Positions 1 through 8,591 of a stretch of DNA of 64,000 nucleotides are shown here, one piece after another. The stretch covers positions 124,001 to 188,000 of the forward strand of contig NZ_LPXO01000002.1 in the NCBI RefSeq assembly GCF_001482405.1, given 5' to 3'. Position numbers and translations under genes: made by a program. Under the pieces are notes generated by a model. The model was not told the DNA's origin and did no database searches. It worked only from the letters and a program-made list of their open reading frames with translations. Origin of the DNA: Pseudoponticoccus marisrubri (GTDB taxonomy: Bacteria > Pseudomonadota > Alphaproteobacteria > Rhodobacterales > Rhodobacteraceae). Position 1 is the first letter of the stretch. Each line of letters begins with the position of its first letter.

Positions 1-289
1 CCGCACCTTGCGCGATCCAGAACTCGGCGCGCTCGCGGGCGCGGATGCCGCCGGCGACTTGCACCGGGACACCGACCGCGCGGATGATCTCGGTGATCAG
101 AGCGTCATTGTCGTGGCGCCCCTGCATGGCGTCGAGGTCGGTCACCTGCAACCGGGTCGCGCCGGCCGCGACGAAGCCGCGCGCCGTGGCCACCGGATCC
201 ACGTGCCACAAGGTGGGCGCGTCGAAATCCCCGCCGCGCAGCGTGACGCAGCGCCCGTTCAGCAACTCGATTGTCGGAATGACCTGCAT
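1..289 (-). CDS. HisA-like phosphoribosylformimino-AICAR-phosphate isomerase, N-terminal part
   Basis: The reading frame runs off the left edge, so only about the first 96 residues are present. They start MQVIPTIELLNGRCVTLRGG and contain LQVTDLDAMQGRHDN and VQVAGGIR, the first two phosphate-binding and catalytic regions of the HisA/HisF TIM barrel (histidine biosynthesis, cytoplasm). The start is set by a strong GGGAGGG ribosome site 4 nt upstream of the ATG. No other his gene lies beside it and the neighbour is acpP, so a HisA paralogue with another role is possible. The family assignment is clear; the exact substrate is not. Confidence 0.75.
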   Translation of the reverse strand, partial: MQVIPTIELLNGRCVTLRGGDFDAPTLWHVDPVATARGFVAAGATRLQVTDLDAMQGRHDNDALITEIIRAVGVPVQVAGGIRARERAEFWIAQGA

Positions 290-396
290 GACACCCTCCC
301 CGGCACAAGCTTGGGAGCAGTGTAGCATGGTCGGGGCTGTTTCGCGCAGTACAGGCGCGACGCATGGCGCGCCATACGCGGCCTTCTGATACGCAG

Positions 397-421
397 GACG
401 GCGCCCTTGACGGGCGCCGTC
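397..421 (-). terminator. hairpin downstream of acpP
   Basis: A 10-bp stem (GACGGCGCCC paired with GGGCGCCGTC, 5-nt loop) lies 30 nt beyond the acpP stop codon in the direction of acpP transcription. No clear U-tract follows, so it may act as a transcript-end or processing hairpin rather than a classical terminator. The rest of the interval between the HisA-like gene and acpP shows nothing else recognisable. Confidence 0.5.
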
Positions 422-451
422 GGGGGCCGGGCCGGTCCCGGGCCTTTAGGC

Positions 452-685
452 TTACTGGGCGTCGGAGATGAACTTGACCGCGTCGCCGAAGGTCTGGATG
501 GTCTCGGCAGCGTCGTCCGGGATCTCGATGCCGAATTCTTCCTCGAAGGCCATGACCAGTTCCACGGTGTCGAGGCTGTCCGCGCCGAGATCGTCGATGA
601 ACGAGGCGCTCTCGGTCACCTTGTCCTCGTCGACGCTCAGGTGCTCGACCACAATCTTCTTCACGCGATCTGCGATGTCGCTCAT
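452..685 (-). CDS. acpP: acyl carrier protein AcpP
   Basis: A 77-residue acidic protein that carries growing acyl chains in type II fatty acid synthesis in the cytoplasm. The motif [15 protein letters not shown] is intact; Ser37 is the site for the 4'-phosphopantetheine arm. Length matches the family norm of about 78. The ATG is followed by the standard [16 protein letters not shown]-terminus; an in-frame start farther upstream would add an unrelated Arg-rich leader and is rejected. It lies 220 nt downstream of fabG on the same strand, in the usual fabD-fabG-acpP order, but with its own gap and likely its own promoter. Confidence 0.97.
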   Translation of the reverse strand: MSDIADRVKKIVVEHLSVDEDKVTESASFIDDLGADSLDTVELVMAFEEEFGIEIPDDAAETIQTFGDAVKFISDAQ

Positions 686-905
686 GTTCTCGTCCTCACA
701 TAGTACAAGCGGGCCTGTTGCCCGATTCGCCCTGCCCCTTGGCGTGGCATCTGTTGCCCTTGCGGGCGGCTCGATCTCCCGGCAGAACCGGGCCATGGCC
801 GGTCCGCCACCCCGCGTCCGTCCAAATCTGGAGGCGCCTATAGCACAGGCAACCGGGATGGCAAACGCTTTCCCACGCCGCTCTGCAGCAGGGCGCCGAA
901 ACCCT

Positions 906-1643
906 TCAAAGCATGGCCATGCCGCCATTTACATGCAGCACCGTGCCGGTCACGTAGGCCGCCTCGGGGCTGGACAGGTAGAGCACCGCGGCGCCGATTT
1001 CGGCGGGCGTGCCCATGCGGCCGGTCGGGATCTGGCCGAGGATCCCGGCCTTCTGGTCGTCGGTCAGCTTCTCGGTCATGGCGGTCTCGATGAAGCCCGG
1101 CGCCACGGCGTTCACGGTGATGCCGCGGCTGGCAACCTCGTAGGCCAGCGATTTCGACATGCCGACCATGCCGGCCTTGGCGGCGGCATAGTTGCCCTGC
1201 CCGGGATTGCCGGTCGCGCCGACCACCGAGGAGATATTCACGATCCGCCCCCAGCGGGCCTTCATCATGCCGCGCAGCACGCCCTTGCACAGGCGGAACG
1301 TGGCCGAGAGATTGACGTCCAGCACCGACTGCCATTCCTCGTCCGACATGCGCATGAAGAGGTTGTCGCGGGTGATCCCGGCATTGTTGACCAGGATATC
1401 GACGCTGCCGAGCGCCTCGGCCGCCTGCTTGGGCAGTGCGGTCACCGCCTCGGCATCGGAGAGGTTGCAGGGCAGCACGTGGGCGCGGTCGCCCAGTTCC
1501 TCGGCCAGGGCCGCCAGGGGCGCCTCGCGGGTGCCCGACAGCCCCACCGTGGCACCCGCCCCGTGCAGGGCATGGGCAATGGCCCCGCCGATGCCGCCCG
1601 AGGCGCCGGTGATCAGGGCCGATTTTCCCGTCAGGTCGAACAT
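906..1643 (-). CDS. fabG: 3-oxoacyl-[acyl-carrier-protein] reductase FabG
   Basis: NADPH-dependent reductase of the beta-keto group on ACP in fatty acid elongation. It is a 245-residue short-chain dehydrogenase with the nucleotide motif TGASGGIG (residues 12-19), NNAG (86-89) and the catalytic set Asn111, Ser139, Tyr152 and Lys156. The start at [13 protein letters not shown] is preceded by AAGGAAG; a longer in-frame start would translate an intercistronic repeat and is rejected. It follows fabD on the same strand with only a 75-nt gap, most of it filled by a double-hairpin element. Confidence 0.96.
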   Translation of the reverse strand: MFDLTGKSALITGASGGIGGAIAHALHGAGATVGLSGTREAPLAALAEELGDRAHVLPCNLSDAEAVTALPKQAAEALGSVDILVNNAGITRDNLFMRMSDEEWQSVLDVNLSATFRLCKGVLRGMMKARWGRIVNISSVVGATGNPGQGNYAAAKAGMVGMSKSLAYEVASRGITVNAVAPGFIETAMTEKLTDDQKAGILGQIPTGRMGTPAEIGAAVLYLSSPEAAYVTGTVLHVNGGMAML

Positions 1644-1665
1644 TCTCGTCTTCCTTGTCGCTGGC

Positions 1666-1709
1666 GCAAATTCCATGGATGGAACTTGCAAATTTCTTGC
1701 AAGAAATTT
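1666..1709 (-). repeat. intercistronic double-hairpin element, copy A (fabD-fabG)
   Basis: Read on the transcribed strand, a perfect palindrome with arms AAATTTCTTG and CAAGAAATTT is followed directly by a second hairpin whose half TTCCATCCATGGAA is fully paired apart from its loop; the outer part contains one pair that would be a G-U wobble in RNA. It begins 9 nt after the fabD stop and ends 22 nt before the fabG ATG. A second copy of identical length and spacing is at 46218-46261. Confidence 0.85.
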
Positions 1710-1718
1710 GGGCGCGGC

Positions 1719-2660
1719 TCAGCCGTTCAGGCTGTCCACCGCGCCGGTCACGTCGGCCGGGGCGCCGATATTGCGCACGGTGGCCGGCTTGTGGATGCGG
1801 CGCACCATGCCCGACAGGGCCTTGCCGGCGCCGATTTCCCAGAAGCTGTCCACGTCCTGTGCGGCCATCCAGGCCACGGATTCCCGCCAGCGCACCGCGC
1901 CGCAGATCTGCTCGACCAGCAGGGCGCGGATCGTGTCGGGATCGCTGACCGCCTCGGCGCGCACATTGGCGACCACCGGCACGGCGGGCGCGGCGATGGT
2001 GACCCGGGCCAGCTCCTCTTCCATGGCGTCGGCGGCCGGGGCCATCAGCGCGCAGTGGAACGGTGCGCTGACCGGCAGCAGCATGGCCCGCTTGGCCCCG
2101 GCCGCCTTGGCCAGTGCCACCGCACGTTCCACCGCCGCCTTGTGCCCCGAGATCACCACCTGGGCCGGATCGTTGTCATTGGCCGCGGCGCAGATCTGGC
2201 CCTGCGCGGCGTCGGCGGCGACCTGGCGCACCGCGTCCAGGTCGAGACCCAGCACGGCGGCCATGGCGCCCTCGCCCACCGGCACCGCCGCCTGCATGGC
2301 CCGGCCGCGCGCGCGCAGGAGCCGTGCCGCATCGGCGAGGCTGAGGCTGCCCGCGGCGGTCAGCGCGGAATACTCGCCCAGGCTGTGCCCGGCGACAAAG
2401 GCCGCATCGGTCACCTTGACCCCCTCGGCCTCGAGCGCGCGCAGCGCCGCGATCGAGGTGGCCATCAGCGCGGGCTGGGCGTTCTCGGTCAGGGTCAGCG
2501 TCTCGGCCTCGCCCTCCCAGATCAGCGTCGACAGTTTCTCGCCAAGCGCTTCGTCCACCTCGTCGAACACCGCGCGGGCGGCGGGGTAGGCTTCGGCCAG
2601 GTCACGTCCCATGCCGATGGTCTGGGCGCCCTGCCCCGGGAAGATGAATGCGCGGCTCAT
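1719..2660 (-). CDS. fabD: malonyl-CoA:ACP transacylase FabD
   Basis: Transfers malonyl from CoA to ACP to supply the extender unit for fatty acid synthesis. The 313-residue protein opens with AFIFPGQGAQTIGMG, has the nucleophile elbow GHSLGEYSAL (Ser93), and the catalytic histidine in SAPFH (His202). Length and motifs are standard. The start is MSRAFIFPG; the in-frame upstream extension is Arg/Pro rich and lacks family sequence. It is the first gene of the fabD-fabG pair. Confidence 0.96.
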   Translation of the reverse strand: MSRAFIFPGQGAQTIGMGRDLAEAYPAARAVFDEVDEALGEKLSTLIWEGEAETLTLTENAQPALMATSIAALRALEAEGVKVTDAAFVAGHSLGEYSALTAAGSLSLADAARLLRARGRAMQAAVPVGEGAMAAVLGLDLDAVRQVAADAAQGQICAAANDNDPAQVVISGHKAAVERAVALAKAAGAKRAMLLPVSAPFHCALMAPAADAMEEELARVTIAAPAVPVVANVRAEAVSDPDTIRALLVEQICGAVRWRESVAWMAAQDVDSFWEIGAGKALSGMVRRIHKPATVRNIGAPADVTGAVDSLNG

Positions 2661-2744
2661 GTCTGGCCTCCTCGCCTCTGCACCGTGTCGTTGCCGCACA
2701 GCCCTACAAGGCCCGGCCGGCGCGCGCAACGGTCTGGCCGCGCC

Positions 2745-3008
2745 TCAGCCTGCGCGCCGCGCGCGGCCCCGCGGTCTGCGCGACAGCGACACGCAACACA
2801 GACCCGCCATCATCATGAAGAGCGACACGCCCAGCTTGACCAGCGCGAGGCCCGGACCCCCTTGGGCGTCGCCCACCAGCCAGATGCCGAGCGCCGAAAG
2901 CATCAGCCCGCCCCCCAGCACGGCCAGTCCCAGCCGCAGCACCGCCCGCGCGGTGATGTCGTCCCCGGCCATGCCCGTGCCCGTGATCGCGATCTCGCCT
3001 GTGCTCAT
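2745..3008 (-). CDS. small two-helix membrane protein, function unknown
   Basis: An 87-residue protein beginning MSTGEIAITG with two predicted membrane helices, around residues 23-44 (VLRLGLAVLGGGLMLSALGIWLV) and 52-72 (LALVKLGVSLFMMMAGLCCV), and an Arg-rich cytoplasmic tail. I do not recognise a family. GGAGGG lies 8 nt upstream of the chosen ATG. It is divergent from rpsF and sits head-to-tail upstream of fabD with an 84-nt gap, so co-transcription with fabD is possible. Confidence 0.7.
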   Translation of the reverse strand: MSTGEIAITGTGMAGDDITARAVLRLGLAVLGGGLMLSALGIWLVGDAQGGPGLALVKLGVSLFMMMAGLCCVSLSRRPRGRARRAG

Positions 3009-3117
3009 ATCATGTGCCCTCCGCCTGTCCTGTCCCGCAGGCTCGCGCGCGAAGGCGACGGAAATGCGGCGGCTTCCGGGCGATGCGGTGCCCGCCCGGC
3101 GGGCATGCCGCGCGGCC

Positions 3118-3145
3118 TTGCGTCGGCGCGAGATCCGTGTATACC
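3118..3145 (+). promoter_or_regulatory. candidate sigma-70 promoter of rpsF operon
   Basis: TTGCGT (3118-3123) and TATACC (3140-3145) are separated by 16 nt and lie about 108 nt upstream of the rpsF start, inside the spacer between the divergent 87-residue gene and rpsF. The match to consensus is moderate. Confidence 0.4.
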
Positions 3146-3252
3146 GCGCGGACCTTCCGCGGAAATATGCAATCGCGCAGTCTCTCGTGGGCCGGGGCGG
3201 AAGGCCCGAGACCCGACCCTTTGAAATGCGCCGTGACACAAATGGAGTTCGC

Positions 3253-3615
3253 ATGCCGCTTTACGAGCATGTTTTCATCTCGCGTCAGGACCTGTCCAAC
3301 GCGCAGGCCGAGGGCCTGGTCGAGCACTTCACTGCCGTTCTCACCGACAATGGCGGCAAGCTGGTCGACAGCGAGTACTGGGGCGTCAAGACCATGGCGT
3401 TCAAGATCAACAAGAACCGCAAGGGCCACTATGCCTTCCTGCGCACCGACGCGCCCGCCTCGGCCGTGCAGGAGATGGAACGCCTGATGCGCCTGCATGA
3501 CGACGTGATGCGCGTTCTGACCATCAAGGTCGATGCGCACGAGGAAGGCCCCTCGATCCAGATGCAGAAGAAAGACGAGCGCGACGGCCGCCGCGAGCGC
3601 CGGTCGCGCGACTGA
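3253..3615 (+). CDS. rpsF: 30S ribosomal protein S6
   Basis: A 120-residue S6 homologue: MPLYEHVFISRQDLS is the standard N-terminus, followed by EYWGVKTMAFKINKNRKGHYAFLRTDAP and the LMRLHDDVMRVLTIKV core that packs against S18 in the 30S platform. The Lys/Arg/Asp-rich C-terminal tail (KKDERDGRRERRSRD) is typical of alphaproteobacterial S6. An in-frame extension reaching back to 2611 is an artefact of high GC. It is the first gene of rpsF-rpsR-rplI, 24 nt before rpsR. Confidence 0.97.
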   Translation: MPLYEHVFISRQDLSNAQAEGLVEHFTAVLTDNGGKLVDSEYWGVKTMAFKINKNRKGHYAFLRTDAPASAVQEMERLMRLHDDVMRVLTIKVDAHEEGPSIQMQKKDERDGRRERRSRD

Positions 3616-3639
3616 TCCCGAAGACAGAGGAGTTAAACC

Positions 3640-3867
3640 ATGGCTGCAAAACCGTTTTTCCGCCGCCGCAAGGTCTGCCCCTTCTCGGGAGACAATGCCC
3701 CCAAGATCGACTACAAGGACACCCGCCTGCTGCAGCGCTACGTATCCGAGCGCGGCAAGATCGTGCCCTCGCGCATCACCGCCGTGTCCTCCAAGAAGCA
3801 GCGTGAACTGGCCCGTGCGATCAAGCGCGCCCGTTTCCTCGCCCTGCTGCCCTATGCCGTGAAGTAA
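3640..3867 (+). CDS. rpsR: 30S ribosomal protein S18
   Basis: A 75-residue basic protein of normal length, [17 protein letters not shown] at the start and [21 protein letters not shown] at the end, both signature regions of S18. It binds S6 and 16S rRNA on the 30S platform. The ribosome site AGAGGAG precedes the ATG. It is the second gene of the rpsF-rpsR-rplI operon, 12 nt before rplI. Confidence 0.98.
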   Translation: MAAKPFFRRRKVCPFSGDNAPKIDYKDTRLLQRYVSERGKIVPSRITAVSSKKQRELARAIKRARFLALLPYAVK

Positions 3868-3879
3868 GGAGACAGGCAC

Positions 3880-4512
3880 ATGCAAGTCATTCTGCTGGAA
3901 CGCGTGGCCAAGCTGGGCCAGATGGGCGACGTGGTCGACGTCAAGCCCGGCTTCGCGCGCAACTACCTGCTGCTGCAGGGCAAGGCGCTGACCGCGTCCA
4001 AGGAAAACATCGCCGCCTTCGAAGAGCAGAAGGCGCAGCTTGAGGCACGCAACCTCGAGTCCAAGAAAGAGGCCGAGGCGCTGGCCGCCAAGCTGGACGG
4101 CGAGCGGTTCATCGTGATTCGCCAGGCGTCGGACGGCGGCAACCTCTACGGCTCGGTCACCACCCGTGACGCGGCCAATGTCGCGACCGAGGCCGGCTTC
4201 TCGATCGACCGCAAGCAGATCCTGATCCGTCAGCCGATCAAGGAGCTGGGCCTGCACGAGATCGAGGTGCACCTGCACCCCGAGGTGATGTGCCTGGTCA
4301 CGCTGAACGTCGCCCGCTCGCCCGAAGAGGCCGAGCTGCAGGAATCGGGCAAGTCGATCCAGGACCTGGCCGCCGAGGAAGAGGCCCAGGCCGAATTCGA
4401 GGTCAGCCAGCTGTTCGACGATATCGGCGCAGCCGGCATGGACGACGACGATCAGCCCGCCCCGGCCCCCCGGGCCGAGGAAGGCTCGGAAGATCCGCGC
4501 GACGCCGACTGA
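3880..4512 (+). CDS. rplI: 50S ribosomal protein L9
   Basis: A 210-residue L9. The N-terminal rRNA-binding domain reads [31 protein letters not shown], then a long connecting helix, then the C-terminal domain ending around residue 150. Beyond it is an acidic tail of about 60 residues rich in Glu, Asp and Ala ([19 protein letters not shown]), longer than in enteric L9 (about 150 residues) but seen in relatives of this group. The last gene of the operon, with a strong terminator directly after it. Confidence 0.97.
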   Translation: MQVILLERVAKLGQMGDVVDVKPGFARNYLLLQGKALTASKENIAAFEEQKAQLEARNLESKKEAEALAAKLDGERFIVIRQASDGGNLYGSVTTRDAANVATEAGFSIDRKQILIRQPIKELGLHEIEVHLHPEVMCLVTLNVARSPEEAELQESGKSIQDLAAEEEAQAEFEVSQLFDDIGAAGMDDDDQPAPAPRAEEGSEDPRDAD

Positions 4513-4540
4513 CCGACCCGTCTCCGACGGACCTGATGCA

Positions 4541-4573
4541 AACCGCGCCGGCCCTGCCCGGCGCGGTTTTTTT
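4541..4573 (+). terminator. rho-independent terminator of rpsF-rpsR-rplI
   Basis: A 10-bp stem (AACCGCGCCG with CGGCGCGGTT, 8-nt loop) followed by an uninterrupted run of T, 28 nt after the rplI stop codon. Confidence 0.9.
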
Positions 4574-4630
4574 CGTGGCCGCCTTCAGGATCTGCGCCCG
4601 GCGCCCGATCGCCACAAAAGCTTCGGCATA

Positions 4631-4673
4631 GCGTCACATGGCGGTTACGTGCCTGCGTCACAGACGGCGTCAC
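4631..4673 (+). promoter_or_regulatory. three GCGTCAC direct repeats upstream of phoX
   Basis: GCGTCAC occurs at 4631-4637, 4655-4661 and 4667-4673, that is 24 and 12 nt apart, with a degenerate GGTTAC between the first two. The array ends 63 nt before the phoX start. PhoB sites are tandem repeats of about 11 nt resembling CTGTCAT, so this may be a divergent Pho box, though the period and sequence are off consensus. Confidence 0.4.
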
Positions 4674-4736
4674 GCGCGACGGGCCCCGGCGGCGCCGACG
4701 CGCAAGACAGATGCAAGCTGACATGTGAGGCCAGCC

Positions 4737-6617
4737 ATGAAGAAAACCGACATCACCGACCTGTCCTGGGACGATTTCGACGAGCTGCGCGACCCGCGCC
4801 CGGCGGAAAGCGATTTCGACGCCGTCGTGGAACGCGCCATCTCGCGCCGCGGCTTCCTGGGTGGCGCGCTGGCCTTCGGCTCGGGCGCGGCCGTGTTCGG
4901 CGCAGGCATGTTCGGCTCGGCCAGCTCGGCCCGCGCGCAGGCCGCCGCCTTCGATTTCGAACCGATCGACATTGCCACGGATTACGACATCCACCTGCCC
5001 GAAGGCTACCAGTGGAAGCCGCTGGTGCGCTGGGGCGATGCGCTCTTCTCCGAGGCCGAGGGCGCCTATTCGCCCGAGACCGGCGTCTCGGTCGAGATGT
5101 CCGACAAGGTCTTTGGCGAGAACACCGACGGCATGGAACTGTTCGAGGTGGACGGCCGCCAGGTCATCGCCGTGAACTCGGAATACGTGAACCCCAAGAT
5201 CAACCTGCCCGCCGACAGCGAAGGCACGCCGAAGAGTGCCGACGAGGTGCGCATGCTGCAGAACTTCCAGGGCGTCAGCGTCATGGAAGTGGCCGATACA
5301 GGCAACGGCTACGAGGTGGTCAAGGACAGCCCGCTGAACCGTCGCATCCACCACAACACGCCGATGACCATGGACGGCCCCGCCGCCGGTTCGACGCTGG
5401 TGCAGACCAATGCCGACCCCGAGGGCCTGTCGCCGCTGGGCACGCTGAACAACTGTGGCTCGGGCAAGACGCTCTGGGGCACCTACCTGACCTGTGAGGA
5501 GAACTTCAACGGCTACTTCGGCACCACCGGCGCCGCGGTTGAGACCGACGGCTTCTCGCGCTACGGCATCGGCGGCGAAGGCCGCTATGCCTACGAGAAA
5601 TTCGATGCGCGCTTCGACATCTCGAAAGAGCCGAACGAGCCGCACCGCCACGGCTGGATCGTCGAGATCGACCCGTCCAACCCCGACAGCACGCCGGTCA
5701 AGCACACCGCCCTGGGCCGTTTCAAGCACGAGAACGCCGCCATGACCCAGGCCGCCGACGGCCGCGTGGTGGTCTACATGGGCGACGACGAGCGTGGCGA
5801 GTTCATGTACAAATACGTCTCGAACGGCACCTGGGCCGAAGGTCAGCCGACCGACGGTCTGCTGTCGGACGGCACGCTCTACGTGGCAAAGTTCCACGAC
5901 GACCAGACCGGCGAGTGGCTGGCCCTGACGCCCGAGAGCACCGGCATGGAGATGGCCGACATGCTGGTCCACGCCCGCATGGCCGGCTCCAAGCTGGGCG
6001 CCACCACCATGGACCGCCCCGAATGGATCGCCGTGAACCCGCTCAAACCCGAGGCCTATTGCGCGCTGACCAACAACAAGAACCGTGGCGTCAAGCCCAA
6101 TGCCGGCGGTGACGAGACCCCGGTCGGCGGCCCCAACCCGCGCGAGACCAACAATTTCGGCCAGATCGTGCGCTGGCGCCCCGAAGGCGAGGACCACGGC
6201 GCCACGGGCTTCACCTGGGATCTCTACGTCATGGCCGGCAACCCGACGGTCTATGACAATGCCTATGCCGGCTCGGACAATGTCACGCCCGGCAACATGT
6301 TCAACTCGCCCGATGGAATGGTCTTCGACAGCAAGGGCACGCTGTGGATCCAGACCGACGGCAACTACTCCAACGAGGGCGAGTTCGAGGGCCAGGGCAA
6401 CAACCAGATGCTGGCCGGCAACACCGAGACCGGCGAGATCGCCCGCTTCATGACCGGCCCTTATGGCTGCGAAGTGACCGGCCTGTGCTGGTCGGCCGAC
6501 CGCAAGACCGCCTTCGTCGGCATCCAGCACCCCGGCGGCTCCTGGCCCGACGGCGAAGGCAAGCCGCGCTCCTCGATCATCGCCGTGTGGCGCGAGGACG
6601 GCGCAACCGTCGGCTGA
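4737..6617 (+). CDS. phoX: PhoX-family alkaline phosphatase, Tat-exported
   Basis: A 626-residue calcium-dependent periplasmic phosphatase of the PhoX (DUF839) family, which releases phosphate from organic esters and is typical of marine bacteria. A Tat signal is clear: SRRGFLGG (Arg37-Arg38), a hydrophobic stretch, and a likely cleavage after SSARA (about 66). Downstream are family segments such as LTCEENFNGYFG, EPHRHGWIVEIDP, ENAAMTQAADGRVVVYMGDD and NSPDGMVFDSKGTLWIQTDG. The start at MKKTDITD has GAGG 6 nt upstream. Single-gene unit flanked by terminators; regulation by phosphate is expected from the family and from the upstream repeats. Confidence 0.92.
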   Translation: MKKTDITDLSWDDFDELRDPRPAESDFDAVVERAISRRGFLGGALAFGSGAAVFGAGMFGSASSARAQAAAFDFEPIDIATDYDIHLPEGYQWKPLVRWGDALFSEAEGAYSPETGVSVEMSDKVFGENTDGMELFEVDGRQVIAVNSEYVNPKINLPADSEGTPKSADEVRMLQNFQGVSVMEVADTGNGYEVVKDSPLNRRIHHNTPMTMDGPAAGSTLVQTNADPEGLSPLGTLNNCGSGKTLWGTYLTCEENFNGYFGTTGAAVETDGFSRYGIGGEGRYAYEKFDARFDISKEPNEPHRHGWIVEIDPSNPDSTPVKHTALGRFKHENAAMTQAADGRVVVYMGDDERGEFMYKYVSNGTWAEGQPTDGLLSDGTLYVAKFHDDQTGEWLALTPESTGMEMADMLVHARMAGSKLGATTMDRPEWIAVNPLKPEAYCALTNNKNRGVKPNAGGDETPVGGPNPRETNNFGQIVRWRPEGEDHGATGFTWDLYVMAGNPTVYDNAYAGSDNVTPGNMFNSPDGMVFDSKGTLWIQTDGNYSNEGEFEGQGNNQMLAGNTETGEIARFMTGPYGCEVTGLCWSADRKTAFVGIQHPGGSWPDGEGKPRSSIIAVWREDGATVG

Positions 6618-6640
6618 CCTGCACGCCGGACGCAACGACA

Positions 6641-6674
6641 AAGGCCGCGCCCGGACCCCGGGCGCGGCTTTCTT
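6641..6674 (+). terminator. rho-independent terminator of phoX
   Basis: An 11-bp GC-rich stem (GCCGCGCCCGG with CCGGGCGCGGC, 3-nt loop) followed by TTTCTT, starting 26 nt after the phoX stop. Confidence 0.85.
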
Positions 6675-6713
6675 CGTGCAGAGCCTTGTGCCGGGCGTGC
6701 ACGCACGTGCGGT

Positions 6714-6727
6714 TTGATCGAGGTCAC
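6714..6727 (+). promoter_or_regulatory. FNR-type box upstream of the 6785 gene
   Basis: TTGATCGAGGTCAC resembles the FnrL/FixK consensus TTGAY-N4-RTCAA (first half perfect, second half one mismatch). A TAGGAT hexamer at 6751-6756 starts 30.5 nt from the box centre, the spacing of a class II FNR-activated promoter, which would place the transcript start about 20 nt before the ATG at 6785. Confidence 0.5.
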
Positions 6728-6784
6728 GGCCCGGCGCAGGGCATGGGGGATAGGATTCGGGGGTGTCCAGCAGAGAGGCCCCCG

Positions 6785-8590
6785 ATGCGATCACTTCGTA
6801 CCCAGTTGTTGTCCCTCACCTTCGGCGTCCTCGCCGGCGCGGCCGGCGCAGGCCCGATCGAGACCGTGACCGAGGGCGCGGGCCCGGGCGAGCGGGTCGT
6901 GGCCTACCGGCTGGCCCCTGATGCGCTGCCCCTGCGCGCCGGCGATACCGATGTGCTGGCCCTGGCGGGCGAAATCTCGGACCGGCAGGGCGCGGCGGCC
7001 ACACAGGCGGCGCTGGAGGCCGGATTGACGCTTTTCGGGGACGGGTTCGGCGGCGCGGGCGCCGTGGGCACGCTGGCCGAGAACGTGGGCGGGATCGCCG
7101 CGCTTGGCGGGATCAATTCCATCATGACCTATGCCGGCGTGGTCTTCACCGGGGTGCTGGTGGCCAATGACCTGGCCCAGGGCAAGCCCGACAGCGCCGC
7201 GATCAATGCCTACAAGGGCATGGTCGGTTTCGCGATCTCGAAATACGGCTGGAGCGCGTTGCAGACCTCGGCCACCACGCTCTTCATCTTCGACGTGACG
7301 CTGCGCGAGGTCGCCTCGGGCGGGCGCGAGATCTACGAGGATCGCTGGCGCGAGGCGGTGAAACGCACCTTCCGCGAGGATCGCGACCTCGCGCGCAGCG
7401 CGGCGGACTGGCACCGCATCGTCTGGGACATCTACCTGCGCAGCACCCCCGCACCGGGCGAGGACCGCGCGGCCGGGATCAACCCCTTTGCCGCAACGCT
7501 CGAGGCCGAGCTGGACGCCTACGTGGCGCGGGTCACGCTGGACAAGGTCGCCCTGCATGACGAGGCGACGCGGCTGGCCGGCGGCGGCAGTGGGCTCAGC
7601 CGGACGATCCTCGACGGGCTGCGGGCCGAGCACAAGGCGCGCCTGTCGGCCTGGATCGCGCGCTCGGTCCTGCCGTCCATCGCGAAGCGCGCGCGTGAAC
7701 GGCAATTGCACCTGCTGGTGCAGCAGATGAATGCCGAGCTGAAGCCCGAGATGAACCGCACGATCACGCTGGAGGTTACGGCCTGGGACATGCCGGGCGC
7801 CACGCTGCGCCTGCCCGGGGCCGATGGCACCGACTGGGGCGGGCCGCTGGGCGCCGATGGCAGCTTCACGCTGGAGTTCACGCGCTTTGCCTGGATGAAG
7901 GCCGGGCTGCCGCGGCAGATCCTGCTGGAGACGGGCCAGGGCACGGTGCTGAGCGCACCGCTCAGCGTCATGGGCGACCGCGCGGCGGCGATCTTCGGAG
8001 AGCCGCGCACCCCGCTTGTCTCGCGCATGACGCTGCGTGAGGACTCCCGCCTGTGCTGGCTGACCCGGCTCAGCCTTGCGCGCGAGCCGCTCTCGACCCG
8101 TGCCCTGCGCCTGTCGACGCCGGCCGAGCAGCAGCTCGACGCGGCGCAGCTGCCCGGCGGTCAGGTCGTGGTCGGGCGCTATGACGGGCAGGCGCAAAGA
8201 TGGCTCTCGGCCGCGCCGGCGGTCTGGCTCTACGACACGCAGCTGCACCTGGGCGCGCCGCGCGACACGGCGCTGGCCGTCATCAAGGATTGCGAGATGA
8301 CCATGTTCTCGGGCGACCGGATGATGCAGGGCAGCTGCACCTTCGTGCACCAGCGCGAGCGACTGCGCGCCAACGACATCCTTCAGATGCGCTGCTCGAA
8401 CCGCGGCACGGTCAGCTATGACGGGGTGTTTGCCGACATGGGCGACGGGTTCGCCTATCACCCCTATGGCGGCGATACCGGCGCCATGGCCAACGAGGCG
8501 CTGCGCGAGGGGATGCGGCGCGGGCTGCCCGGGCTCGACAGCGGCGCGCTGGAGCAGAACCGGCTGATGATCCCGCAGGGAGGGAACTGA
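6785..8590 (+). CDS. secreted protein of unknown function (601 aa)
   Basis: Not recognised. The start MRSLRTQLLSLTFGVLAGAAGA is a Sec-type signal peptide. Residues about 60-145 are rich in Gly, Ala and hydrophobics (GGIAALGGINSIMTYAGVVFTGVLVAND) and may form membrane helices. A charged helical middle (residues about 180-330) is followed by a beta-rich half with PLSVMGDRAA and a C-terminal region carrying three cysteines (KDCEMTMFSG, GSCTFVHQ, MRCSNRG) that could form disulfides in the periplasm. The next gene starts 1 nt after its stop, so the two are an operon and probably act together. Confidence 0.75.
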   Translation: MRSLRTQLLSLTFGVLAGAAGAGPIETVTEGAGPGERVVAYRLAPDALPLRAGDTDVLALAGEISDRQGAAATQAALEAGLTLFGDGFGGAGAVGTLAENVGGIAALGGINSIMTYAGVVFTGVLVANDLAQGKPDSAAINAYKGMVGFAISKYGWSALQTSATTLFIFDVTLREVASGGREIYEDRWREAVKRTFREDRDLARSAADWHRIVWDIYLRSTPAPGEDRAAGINPFAATLEAELDAYVARVTLDKVALHDEATRLAGGGSGLSRTILDGLRAEHKARLSAWIARSVLPSIAKRARERQLHLLVQQMNAELKPEMNRTITLEVTAWDMPGATLRLPGADGTDWGGPLGADGSFTLEFTRFAWMKAGLPRQILLETGQGTVLSAPLSVMGDRAAAIFGEPRTPLVSRMTLREDSRLCWLTRLSLAREPLSTRALRLSTPAEQQLDAAQLPGGQVVVGRYDGQAQRWLSAAPAVWLYDTQLHLGAPRDTALAVIKDCEMTMFSGDRMMQGSCTFVHQRERLRANDILQMRCSNRGTVSYDGVFADMGDGFAYHPYGGDTGAMANEALREGMRRGLPGLDSGALEQNRLMIPQGGN

Positions 8591-8591
8591 G

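Noticed and set aside
468-3224. Plus-strand open frame across acpP, fabG and fabD
   Set aside because: Antisense to three fatty-acid genes with intact catalytic residues; no recognisable domain.
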